From assembly GCF_000177195.2 (NCBI RefSeq), contig NC_015953.1:1-64000 (forward strand): 64,000 nucleotides of DNA, in the 5' to 3' direction. The position numbers and the translations under genes are program-made. This document shows, one piece after another, positions 1 through 8,596 of the stretch; position 1 is the stretch's first letter, and every line of letters starts with the position of its first letter. The notes under the pieces were generated by a model, which was not told the DNA's origin, ran no database searches, and worked only from the letters and a program-made list of their open reading frames with translations. This stretch comes from Streptomyces sp. SirexAA-E. Lineage in GTDB: Bacteria > Actinomycetota > Actinomycetes > Streptomycetales > Streptomycetaceae.

Positions 1-236
1 GTCTGCTCCGCAGACACGACGCGCCGCCGCTACGCGGCGGAGACCGGTCTGCTCCGCAGACCGTCGGCCACTCCGTGGCCGGGTGCTCCACTCCGTGGAG
101 CACCCTGGTGGGTCGGTGTGATGGGAACCTGATCGCTCCGCGATCTGCTTCCCATCACACCTCACCTCACCTATCCCCTTCAGCTGGTCGCTTGGTGATG
201 GTGCCTCAGGATGACGCCCGCTCCGCGCGCATCATC
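1..236. other. Linear-replicon telomere: tandem hairpin palindromes
   Basis: Seven closely packed inverted repeats. Arms and triloops: 1-6/10-15 (loop 7-9 TCC); 24-30/34-40 (loop TAC); 46-52/56-62 (TCC); 66-71/75-80 (TCC); 81-91/95-105 (TCC, 11 bp perfect); 131-136/140-145 (TCC) nested inside a 13-bp outer stem 115-127/149-161; and 210-221/225-236 (TCC, two mismatches). On the complementary strand, which would carry the 3' overhang of a left end, the loops are GGA or GTA, so all are GNA triloops closed by C:G. Streptomyces telomeres are known to fold into such GNA (usually GCA) hairpins. The first palindrome starts at base 1, as expected for a replicon end. The outermost sequence does not match the archetypal CCCGCGGAGCGGG start I remember, so this would be a non-archetypal telomere. 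Confidence 0.8.
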
Positions 237-722
237 GGGCTGGCTGCCCATCGGGGTGTCTGGGGTGAAGCCCGGCAACAGTAACGGGCGGCTTCGGATG
301 TCTCATCTAAGGAAGCAAAAAACTATACGAGTTTACGAGAATCCTCCCCCGCCTCTTGGCGCCATGGGCTGATCATGCTGGGTGGACTGGCCGCAGATCC
401 ATGCGCCGGGGTGCTTGCGGCCGTCGGAGGAACGCTGAGCTCTCCATACAGTCATTCAGATTGACTGTCTGCAGTAGCACTTGATCTGGCGTCAGGATGA
501 GCTGACTGAACCGCCGCTGCCGGCCGATGGTCGTCCCTCGAAGCGCGGAGGCTTGGCTCCCAGTCCTGACTGGACGCCACCAAGGGCAGGTTGACGGGGA
601 CACCTATCCACTTTCGGATGAGATGGTGCTGTGCGGCTGCGACAATGAGGCACCGCAGGGGGCGGGTGCGTGACCTGGCCGCAAGTGAGGCCGTGGGTTC
701 CCTGCGTATGTGAGGAGGCAAC
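237..722. other. Subtelomeric stretch without a convincing gene
   Basis: No reading frame here has a protein-like composition. It holds a locally AT-richer patch around 300-345 and a 7-bp inverted repeat (448-454 and 462-468, seven-base spacer) that could be a binding site. The strong ribosome binding site of the next gene (GAGGAGG, about 712-718) closes the region. Confidence 0.5.
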
Positions 723-1322
723 GTGGGGGCGTGGTTTGAACGCATGGCAGCTGTCCCCGGTCTTGCCTTTGCCGGGAGTCCGGGTGTTGTGCGGGAGGCG
801 GTGCCGGGCTGGGCGGATCGCCCCGACGAGTCGTACGGTTCGCCGATGTGGCCGACGGCAGAGGGCAGTACGTCTGCGACGCCGGCCAGTCGGCATGTGC
901 CGTTCGACGTGGGAGGTGCTGATCTGATCGCCCGTGTCTGGGAGGCGTTGGAGCTTCCAGGCTCGGCCATGGACTACCACTTCGTCCTGCAGAGCGCGGT
1001 CGAGCGGCTGTGGGGTGCACGGCGTGCCGAGCCTGAGGCACTCGCCGCGCTCGAGGTGTTCGCTCTGCTGGACTTGGATTTGATGGAGGCAGCCCCACAC
1101 GCGGTGTCCTTCAAGACTGCTGCTACGGCGGTGAAGTTTGTGCAGGTGTCCTCAGTGCCGCGGTTGATCGCTCTGTTGGAGCGTGAGGGAGCCTTCGGGG
1201 AAGCACTTGCGGTGGCGCGGCGGCTGGTCCGTTTCGGCCAGGGTGAAAACGTGGTGGTCCGGCTGGAGGAGAAGGCCCGGGCGCTGGTGACTGAGGCTGC
1301 TGCGCAGGGTGGATCGGCATGA
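723..1322 (+). CDS. Small helical protein, first gene of the telomere-side TerD/helicase cluster
   Basis: 199 residues, family not recognised. The GTG start is supported by a GAGGAGG ribosome binding site four to five bases upstream. The N-terminal 60 residues are Gly/Pro/Ser-rich and probably disordered. The rest is predicted helical, with a C-terminal segment of alternating Leu/Ala/Glu helices (about residues 145-195) that resembles a helical-repeat adaptor. Its stop overlaps the start of the helicase gene by four bases (ATGA at 1319-1322), so the two are translationally coupled and probably work together. Function is inferred only from context: a likely accessory or adaptor subunit of the nuclease-helicase that follows. 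Confidence 0.7.
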   Translation: MGAWFERMAAVPGLAFAGSPGVVREAVPGWADRPDESYGSPMWPTAEGSTSATPASRHVPFDVGGADLIARVWEALELPGSAMDYHFVLQSAVERLWGARRAEPEALAALEVFALLDLDLMEAAPHAVSFKTAATAVKFVQVSSVPRLIALLEREGAFGEALAVARRLVRFGQGENVVVRLEEKARALVTEAAAQGGSA

Positions 1323-3385
1323 GAGCGGGGCTGGAGCAACTGATCCCGTCGTCCTCTTACTTGGAGGAGGCGTTCTTGCGGTGGGTTCTGACTCCTGCGG
1401 TGGACACGGCGGTCGTCTCGCGGGTGCGTAGTCAGCACCCGGTCACCGTCAACGAGCGTACGTACCGGCTGGATTACTTGATCGCGGGTGAGGCGCTGCA
1501 GTTGGCCGTCGAGTTGGACGGGTTCGCCTTCCACAGTGACCGGGCGGCGTTCACCTACGATCGGCTTCGGCAGAATGATCTGGCCGCGACTGGTCTGACG
1601 GTGCTGCGATTCTCCTACGATGCGGTGCGTGTGGACACCGCGCGCTGCGTGGCCCAGTTGCAGGCGATGCTGCGGCAGGATCCGCTTTTGGCTCCGTTGG
1701 TGACTGCGGTGCCGCGTATTGAGGTCCCGGACATGGTCGGCGATCCGATGCGGGCGGCCGATCCGCCCCGCTGGGACCAACTTGCTTCGGACGGGGGGTA
1801 CTTCGCGGGTGCGCGGACCCGGGTGAGCCGGGGACCGTTGCGGTCGTGTCAGGACGAGGCGTTGGCCGCGCTCGCGAACTATTACGGTTCGGGTGGCCGG
1901 CACGCTGCGACGGTGATGGCGGTCGGGGCCGGTAAGACGGCTCTGGGGGTGGCGGCCGCGTTGTCGTTCAGCAGACGGCGGGCGCTGGTGGTGACGCCTG
2001 GCTCGGTCATCCGCGGGACGTTCGCCAAGGCGCTCGATCCGGGGGTGCCGGGCAATGTGCTGTACGGGCTGGCGGGCGGTCCGCTGTTGCCCGGTGTCCG
2101 TCCTCCGGCCACGCTGGTTCTGGATGCGGAGGACGGGCAGATCAGCGGGGTCAGCCGTGAGCGACTGCTGGCCGCGGACGTCCTCGTGACGAACTTCCAT
2201 GCGCTGGGCTCCGGGGACAGTGACGGGGATCTGCTGGCGAAGCTGGAGCCGGACGATGTCGACTTCATTGTCGTCGACGAGGCGCACATCGCGGCCAGCG
2301 CTTCCTATCAGAGGTTGTTCGCGCACTTTCAGGGTGCGCGCACGTTGTTGATGTCGGCGTGCTTCCTGCGGTTGGACGGCAAGCCGATCGACGCCGATGT
2401 CGTCTACCGCTATCGGCTGGTGGACTCCGTCGCGGACGGCTCCGCGAAGAACCTGCGGGTGCATCGGTTCGCCCCTGAGGTGGCGTCGACGGTGTATGAG
2501 GCGGTGTGGCCGGACGGGCGGCGCGAGCAGATCGTGGGCCGTGACGCTTTGCTGGCTGCGATGGGCGATGAGCGGAAGATGGCCCGCATCACCGCGCAGT
2601 CCGAGGCGTCTATCCGGCAGGTGATGGCGGTGACGCGGGCGTGTCTGGATGCACAGGCCAAGCTGCTGGCGCCCGTCAAGCCGCGTGTGCTGTTCGCTGC
2701 GATGGGCCAGGCGCATGCCGAGCAGATCGCGCGGATAGCCGAGGAGCACGGTATCCCCTGCGCCACGCTTCATCACAGCATGCCCGCGTCGGCGATCGCC
2801 TCCACGCGGCGGCGGTTTGAATCCGACGCGGGGGACCTGCAGGGCATCGTGCAGTTGCGGATGCTCGGTCAGGGCTACGACTTCCCGCCGATCACTGTCG
2901 TCGTTCCCATCCGCCCCTATGGCAGCTTCGGCGAGTTCTACCAGTTCGTCGGCCGGGGTGTTCGTGTCCTGCGCCAGACCGCAGTGGCTGCCGGGCAGCA
3001 GTACCTGGACGTGGTCTGCCATGCCGAACTCGGTTTGGAGCAGCATCTGGAGGCCATGTGCTCGGACAACGACATGGATCCCGCGGTGCTGCTGGACGTT
3101 CCGCTGATCGACTCCGCGTCGCTGGAGGAGATTGCGGCCGACGCTGACACCGGCGCCGAGGGGGCCGGTGGGGGTTCGGGAGGGGTGGACGCGTTCGTGC
3201 TGTATGAGCGGGGGCGGGTCGAGCAGCGTGTGGTCCACGGACTGGCCCGTGTGGAAGCCCGGAGGGACGAGCGGGAGATGCAGCTGATGGCCCAGCGCTA
3301 CGCCGTCTATGCGCAGGGCACCGCGACGCCGGTGCCGTTTGAGCAGTTCGTCGAGTACATGCGGAGGGTGACTGGTGTCCGGTAA
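1319..3385 (+). CDS. DUF559-like nuclease fused to SF2 DEAH helicase
   Basis: 688 residues. Residues about 40-110 resemble the DUF559/Vsr-type PD-(D/E)XK nuclease fold: LDYLI near 51, an acidic ELDG at 65-68, and the run DRLRQNDL near 81-88 before a TGLTVLRF strand. An SF2 helicase core follows: P-loop AVGAGKT at 201-207, DEAH at 320-323, SAC in place of the usual SAT/TAT motif III at about 346-348, and motif VI QFVGRGVRV near 542-550. Such fusions cut or unwind DNA in an ATP-dependent way. The ATG overlaps the previous stop by four bases and the 3' end overlaps the TerD gene by 11 bases, indicating one operon. Telomere-proximal SF2 helicases (TtrA type) are common in Streptomyces. The DUF559 fusion and TerD partner make a conflict or DNA-processing role equally plausible. 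The helicase call is secure; the nuclease call is moderate. Confidence 0.85.
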   Translation: MRAGLEQLIPSSSYLEEAFLRWVLTPAVDTAVVSRVRSQHPVTVNERTYRLDYLIAGEALQLAVELDGFAFHSDRAAFTYDRLRQNDLAATGLTVLRFSYDAVRVDTARCVAQLQAMLRQDPLLAPLVTAVPRIEVPDMVGDPMRAADPPRWDQLASDGGYFAGARTRVSRGPLRSCQDEALAALANYYGSGGRHAATVMAVGAGKTALGVAAALSFSRRRALVVTPGSVIRGTFAKALDPGVPGNVLYGLAGGPLLPGVRPPATLVLDAEDGQISGVSRERLLAADVLVTNFHALGSGDSDGDLLAKLEPDDVDFIVVDEAHIAASASYQRLFAHFQGARTLLMSACFLRLDGKPIDADVVYRYRLVDSVADGSAKNLRVHRFAPEVASTVYEAVWPDGRREQIVGRDALLAAMGDERKMARITAQSEASIRQVMAVTRACLDAQAKLLAPVKPRVLFAAMGQAHAEQIARIAEEHGIPCATLHHSMPASAIASTRRRFESDAGDLQGIVQLRMLGQGYDFPPITVVVPIRPYGSFGEFYQFVGRGVRVLRQTAVAAGQQYLDVVCHAELGLEQHLEAMCSDNDMDPAVLLDVPLIDSASLEEIAADADTGAEGAGGGSGGVDAFVLYERGRVEQRVVHGLARVEARRDEREMQLMAQRYAVYAQGTATPVPFEQFVEYMRRVTGVR

Positions 3386-6095
3386 CCCGTCGCGATGGTG
3401 GCAGCCTGCTCTGGAAAGCAGCCCGGGGACGGCACTCGCCCTGGAACGGGCGGCCGGGCAGCAGCAGCGGTTCGCCGACATCGACGCGCTGGCGGCCCGG
3501 CTACTGGCCACAGGGTTCGCCGGACGGCCGATTGCCACCATCGTCACCGGCCGAGGGCGTCACACGCCGGACACCGGCGAGGTGACAGCCCTGACTCGGG
3601 AGGAGAGGGCCTTCTGCGCCACCGTCTTCGACGTCCGGGAACAACAGCGGCGCGGCGCGTGGTACCTGCCGGAGAAGGTGTCGGTGAAGGCGGGGGTGGT
3701 CAATCTGCCGTTTCTGCTGCGTGAACGCCCTGCCCACGCTCTGACGCTGGCCGCCGATGACAGCGCCCGTCTCACCGCGGTGGAGGGCTGGGACACGGTG
3801 TTGCTGTGGGCGCTGCTGGTGCCGCTGTTCGAAACGCTGCTTGAGCCGGTCCGGCTGCGGGCGGTAGGAGAGATCTTCCCGCCCACACAGCAGCGGCGAT
3901 TCTGGGCAGTCATCGAGGAGCGTTACCGGCTGTTGGGTGTCGGTGAGGGGGCGCTGGAAGCCTTCCGCTTCGGCGGCGGCTGGCATGAGCTGGACCGTAC
4001 GGGGCAGCAGCAGGCCCGCCTGGATCTGCTGGAGAGTCTTGCCGCGGCTGATCTCGTGCAGGTTGTGGCGCGTCATCGCATCCAGCGTGTGCAGGGTCTG
4101 ATGGCTGGTTTCGCCAAGAAGGCCAAGGCTGGCACGGCCCTGGCGCGGCGGGTGCTTACCAAAGAGTTGCAGCCGGTCGTCTGTGCCTACTTCGGGGGCG
4201 ACTGGCTGGCCGTGCTGGACTACCTGCAGGCTCCCCCGCACCCGGATGAGGAGATCATCACTGCTCTGCCCGAGCCGCGTCTGTATGTCGGCGTGGCTGC
4301 TCAGGCGGCCGGCGTGGCCGCTGAGGCGGGCATCGCGGAGGACGAGGTCCAGGCGATGCTCGCGGCGTTCCTCGGCGGCGGCAGTTCCGTGTCCCCTGTG
4401 CAGGAGCGGGCTGCGACTCTAGGCGACTGGTGGGCGGCCTTCGATCATGCACATGCTGTCCAGTCGCGGGGAATGCCGTCCTTGTGGGGTCTGGTCGATC
4501 AGGACCTGATGAGCGTGTCCCGGACCGAGCAGGGCTACACCCCCCAGGCGTACCGGCAGCGTCTGCCTTCTGGGGTTCTCGACGGGGTGGGGCGGCTGTG
4601 GGAGACGGTGACGCTGCCGCAGCACCCGGGCAGCATCGTCAGCAACCCGCGCCCGCACCAGACCATGGCCGAGGCGCTCGGTCCTGCGGTCGAGTTCTGG
4701 CACGGCGTGGGCCTGACCGCGTGGTTCGTGTGCGAAGGTCCCTACTCACGCACCACCTTGGACCGGGTCGAGAGCTACTACAGCAGGGCGCTGACCGCCT
4801 TGCGCGCGGCCGGATGCCCGGTCGAGGCTGCCTTCTTCCGCGAGCTGTGCGCCGCCGAGCAGCTCCTGGGCCCGGAGGAGGAAATCACCGACCGCCAGAG
4901 CAGCACGGTCGAGACCCCCTACGGGGAGATGACGATCACCTTCGGCATGAGCCGCGGCAGCCGCCGGGAGGGCTTCGAGCGGGTGCGAGACCTCATCACA
5001 CGACACCGCCGTGCCTGGGCCGAACAGCATCTCGACGCCTACGTGGAGCATCGCTGGCGTTCGGAGCTGGAGGAGGTTGCTCGTGACCACCACCGCTTCG
5101 TCGCCGCCAAGGGGCGGCCGCCCACACTGGCGCAGTTCGCCCGATTCGCCACCACAGCAGCCAACCACTGGACGGGCGGCGACCTGGAGGCACTGTGCAC
5201 GGCCATCGGTGAGCCTGCGCCGTCTCCGCAGCAGCGGCGCGCCCGCCTGCTGACCGAGGAGGGCTACGACTTCGCTCAGCGGGTCTACCAGGAGCTGGGC
5301 GGAAAGCCCGTCGATCACGACACCTGGAGGAACGACCCGGAGGAGACGCAACGGCAGTGGCGGCTCGGGCGTCTGGCCGCTGAGAGCCTGCGCTACCTGC
5401 AGCTCCAGGAGGCGCTCGGGCAGCCGCCCACTGCCAAGCAGTTCGGCGCGCAGCGTCTGACGTGGCCGTGGCCTGGGGAGGAAGCCGAAGGCTGGCCCAT
5501 CTTGCAGCAGGTCATCGGCTCGCTCACCGTCACCGGCCTGCCCCGGCCGGGTGCCGCTCCCCCACCGCCTCGGGCCGCGACGAGGGGGCACGGCGCTCGG
5601 CAGACGTTGGCCAAGGGAGCTAACACGGCTGTGGCCACCGAACCGACGACCGTGCGGATCACCTGCACCGGCGCGACCGTCGATGTCTCTGCTGTACTCC
5701 TCGCCCGCAACGGCAGGGTGCGCAGCGACGACGACCTCGTCTTCTACAACCATCCCTGCCACGACGGAGTCCGCGTCGGAGGAGATACCGTCACCGCCGA
5801 TCTGCGCCTGGTCCCTGACGACATTGCCTCCGTCGCCGTGATCGTCAGCATCGACATCGAGGCCCAGCCCTCCGCGGTCTTCGACGAGCACACCCAGTGG
5901 CAAGCGGACATCACCCAGGCTTCGGGCGTCCAGCTGGTCTTCGTACCGGGGCCGTTCTCCTCGGACGAGACAGTCGGCATCGCGGTGGAGCTCTACCGGC
6001 ATGCCACTGGCTGGAAGGCCCGTGCCGTCGGCCAGGGCTACGACACCGGCCTCGCGGGGCTGGCTTTGGACTACGGCATCGACGTGGAAACCTGA
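3375..6095 (+). CDS. Large protein with C-terminal TerD domain
   Basis: 906 residues, GTG start overlapping the helicase gene. Residues 1 to about 700 match no family I recognise; they are largely helical, with scattered Trp-rich segments. Residues about 757-906 form a TerD domain: the strand-acid loop NGRVRSDDDLVFYN, a VRVGGD turn, the LRLVPDD and VAVIVSID strands, and the C-terminal signature LYRHATGWKARAVGQGY followed by LALDYGI. TerD proteins bind calcium through these acidic loops and belong to tellurite or stress systems; published comparative work has tied some of them to DNA processing. Fusion of TerD to a 700-residue extension and coupling to a nuclease-helicase is unusual. A Pro/Ala linker around 720-750 separates the parts. 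The TerD call is firm; the N-terminal function is unknown. Confidence 0.85.
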   Translation: MSGNPSRWWQPALESSPGTALALERAAGQQQRFADIDALAARLLATGFAGRPIATIVTGRGRHTPDTGEVTALTREERAFCATVFDVREQQRRGAWYLPEKVSVKAGVVNLPFLLRERPAHALTLAADDSARLTAVEGWDTVLLWALLVPLFETLLEPVRLRAVGEIFPPTQQRRFWAVIEERYRLLGVGEGALEAFRFGGGWHELDRTGQQQARLDLLESLAAADLVQVVARHRIQRVQGLMAGFAKKAKAGTALARRVLTKELQPVVCAYFGGDWLAVLDYLQAPPHPDEEIITALPEPRLYVGVAAQAAGVAAEAGIAEDEVQAMLAAFLGGGSSVSPVQERAATLGDWWAAFDHAHAVQSRGMPSLWGLVDQDLMSVSRTEQGYTPQAYRQRLPSGVLDGVGRLWETVTLPQHPGSIVSNPRPHQTMAEALGPAVEFWHGVGLTAWFVCEGPYSRTTLDRVESYYSRALTALRAAGCPVEAAFFRELCAAEQLLGPEEEITDRQSSTVETPYGEMTITFGMSRGSRREGFERVRDLITRHRRAWAEQHLDAYVEHRWRSELEEVARDHHRFVAAKGRPPTLAQFARFATTAANHWTGGDLEALCTAIGEPAPSPQQRRARLLTEEGYDFAQRVYQELGGKPVDHDTWRNDPEETQRQWRLGRLAAESLRYLQLQEALGQPPTAKQFGAQRLTWPWPGEEAEGWPILQQVIGSLTVTGLPRPGAAPPPPRAATRGHGARQTLAKGANTAVATEPTTVRITCTGATVDVSAVLLARNGRVRSDDDLVFYNHPCHDGVRVGGDTVTADLRLVPDDIASVAVIVSIDIEAQPSAVFDEHTQWQADITQASGVQLVFVPGPFSSDETVGIAVELYRHATGWKARAVGQGYDTGLAGLALDYGIDVET

Positions 6096-6315
6096 CGGCC
6101 GGACGCCCGCAGCACCGTATGTGGGGAGAGCGTGCAACCTCCCGGGACAGCGCATCTGGCTGGCGCCTGGACGGCAGTCATGCTGCTGGAGAGCGGCGAC
6201 GTCGGAAACCCAAGGCGCATCAGCGATGCCTCGCTGGGGTGCGCATCGGCTGAGGCTTCACCGCCGAGGGGTTCGTGTACGGGGAGTGTCGGTGCCCGGC
6301 GTTAGGGTCGGCGCT

Positions 6316-8550
6316 GTGATCAGGGAGCACTACCCGCGGGCGTGGGAGCATCTGCGTGCCGCACAGCGGGCGAAAGCGGCAATGGCTTCGTCGTGGAACA
6401 CGCTTGTCCAGGACGAGCTCGTCCAGGAGAGCGTGGTGACGCACCCGGACGGGTCAGGGACCATAGGTGCCTGGCTGGCCTGGCCGCCCGGGACTCAGTC
6501 GGAGCTGACCGACCTGTTCCGCAGATGTGTCCGGGAACTGTGGGCGTGTCTAGACGCACTGGTGGTGGAGTCCGTCGAGGCGTTCAGCGTGTTGCAGCGG
6601 CCACGCAGTCCGGAGCGTCCCCGGTTCTTCCCGGTCGCCGATTCGCCAGCCGGACTGAGGGAGCTGCTGGCCGAGTCGTGCATGGACGGTGCCCTGCGCT
6701 CGCACGTGGCGATGGTGCAGGACTGTCAGCCCTTCCACGACAGCGACGGCAACGACGTCATCGACCTGATCCGCCGGGGGCTGGGGTACCTGGTGGAGTG
6801 GGAAGCGAGCCTGGATGCGGAGGCCGTGATGGGCGCCTGGGCCACCCCCGTCGAACCTCAGGTTCATGCCGCGGCACCCGCAGTACTCGAGAATCTTCAA
6901 ACCGCGGAGCCGGGGGCTCTGAGCGCTGAAGAGCGTGTCCTGGCCCGCTACCGGCTGAGCTCTTACCGGAGCGGGGACACGGTGGCCGCACAAGCAGGCA
7001 CCCACATCGACCTGTGTTTCACCGAAGGGTTCACCCCGGCCGACGGCGAGGACACCTTCGACCGGCGGCTGACGCTGGCGATCGAGACGGTCACCCGGTT
7101 CGCCGTATCGTTCACCTACCTCTCCCGCCAGGTACCGGGCAGCAGACGCGTGCTGGCAGCGGGCGGCTCCGCTACTGCGGACACCTGGATCGAAACCGCG
7201 CGTTCCTCGAGGCACTGGTCCGCCGAGGAGTTGGCCGCGCTGGCGTCTTCGGACATCGGCCTGGGACGCGTCCAGGACGCCGGCACGCTCACACTGGTGG
7301 TGAGCACGCCGAACGGGGTGTACGAGCGGGTCGTCCCGCACGCGACGCCCTTGCGCCACCACGAACGGCGAGGCGCGGCCGCGGAGACGGCCGTCAAGGA
7401 CGCAGCCGCGACCTGGGGGCTGCCCGATTTCGTGATGACTCCGAGCGTGGAGCGCAAAGGGCGCGGCGTCAGGGAGATCAGCGACGGGCTGCTGGTGGTC
7501 GGCGAACGCGGTGTCGTGGTGCAGATCAAGGCCCGCGAAGGCGAGCCCGGCACGCCCGAGCGGGAGAGGTCTTGGGTCGGCAAGCAGCTCATCTCGGCTG
7601 GCAAGCAGATCCACGGCACCGTGCGCCGGCTGAAGACCGAGGGCGTGGAGATGGTCAACGGGCGAGGCCGCAGCCTCCGTATCGACAGCCCGGCCATCGA
7701 CTGGGTCGGCGTCATCATCATCGAACATCCCGACCCACCGCAGGAACTGGCGGTTGCCGCCGACTCCGCCGATACGCCGGTGATCGCCCTGATACGGCGT
7801 GACTGGGAATTCCTGTTCAACCAGCTGCGCTCCACCCACGCGGTTGTCGGCTATCTGCACCGTGCCGGCGCCTCGACGCCCGTCCTGGGCGGCGAGCCGG
7901 AACGCTATTACGAGCTGGCCGCCGCGGACGCCGCCGCCGTACCCGGAATAGTCGACCCGTCCTGGGCCCGGCTCGGCGGACAGCCGCACAGCGTGCCGCT
8001 GCTGCCTGCCGCCCCGGCCGGCAGCGATGACGACCAGGCGCACACCATGGTCCGCATCATGCTCGAGGACGTTGCCACCAGCCCGGCCGGACCCGACGAA
8101 CGGGAAAACTGGCAGCAGGTGCTGGCGTCCCTCGACAGCCTACCCGTCGGCTATCGGACGGATTTGGGCCGCTTCCTCCTCGATGCCCTCGGCACCGTCA
8201 CCGGGGCTGAAGAAGGCACGACGGCATGGAAGATGCGTACCTTCGTCGCTGGACCCAACTGGGACCAGCTCGGCTTCGCTGCCTGCTCCGCCCTGACCGA
8301 CACCACGCGCGCCGCGTTCTCCGCCTGGCTCCAGCTGCGCCACCATGAACGCGGCGAGCATCACGACCTCGCTGGCCTGAGGTCCGTGGGTGTACTGCTC
8401 ACGCCGCGTACCGACGGCTACCGCGAGTGGGACACCACCGTGGTGGCCGTCAACGGCGATCCGGAACTGACCGAGGAAGAACTGCGCACGTATCAGTCCC
8501 TGTTCAACACGCCCAAGGATCCGGCACAGGGCAACCCTTCCGAGGGATAA
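6316..8550 (+). CDS. Large protein with central PD-(D/E)XK nuclease-like motif
   Basis: 744 residues from a GTG start. The frame is open further upstream (to 6001), but that part has no protein-like composition and would overlap the TerD domain, so I use the GTG, although its ribosome binding site is weak. At about residues 385-403 the order is acidic SDG, hydrophobic strand, then VVVQIKAREG. This is the D...(E/Q)xK core of restriction-endonuclease-like nucleases, followed by a helix with repeated Lys. N- and C-terminal halves are not recognised. It lies 220 bases after the TerD gene on the same strand and ends convergent with the next helicase gene, so it is probably the fourth member of the telomere-side cluster and could be its nuclease effector. 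Confidence 0.75.
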   Translation: MIREHYPRAWEHLRAAQRAKAAMASSWNTLVQDELVQESVVTHPDGSGTIGAWLAWPPGTQSELTDLFRRCVRELWACLDALVVESVEAFSVLQRPRSPERPRFFPVADSPAGLRELLAESCMDGALRSHVAMVQDCQPFHDSDGNDVIDLIRRGLGYLVEWEASLDAEAVMGAWATPVEPQVHAAAPAVLENLQTAEPGALSAEERVLARYRLSSYRSGDTVAAQAGTHIDLCFTEGFTPADGEDTFDRRLTLAIETVTRFAVSFTYLSRQVPGSRRVLAAGGSATADTWIETARSSRHWSAEELAALASSDIGLGRVQDAGTLTLVVSTPNGVYERVVPHATPLRHHERRGAAAETAVKDAAATWGLPDFVMTPSVERKGRGVREISDGLLVVGERGVVVQIKAREGEPGTPERERSWVGKQLISAGKQIHGTVRRLKTEGVEMVNGRGRSLRIDSPAIDWVGVIIIEHPDPPQELAVAADSADTPVIALIRRDWEFLFNQLRSTHAVVGYLHRAGASTPVLGGEPERYYELAAADAAAVPGIVDPSWARLGGQPHSVPLLPAAPAGSDDDQAHTMVRIMLEDVATSPAGPDERENWQQVLASLDSLPVGYRTDLGRFLLDALGTVTGAEEGTTAWKMRTFVAGPNWDQLGFAACSALTDTTRAAFSAWLQLRHHERGEHHDLAGLRSVGVLLTPRTDGYREWDTTVVAVNGDPELTEEELRTYQSLFNTPKDPAQGNPSEG

Positions 8551-8596
8551 GCGGGCAAGGACGACGCGTGTGCCCCGCGCCCGACGCCGGGCACCG

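Noticed and set aside
1-236. CRISPR-like or plasmid iteron array
   Set aside because: Repeats are hairpins of different stems, not equal direct repeats with spacers.
974-3547. 857-residue leftward open frame opposite the helicase
   Set aside because: Arg/Pro/His-rich shadow of the high-GC helicase gene, without protein-like order or known motif.
6001-6315. Upstream 105-codon extension of the nuclease gene
   Set aside because: Overlaps the TerD domain in another frame and has no protein-like composition.
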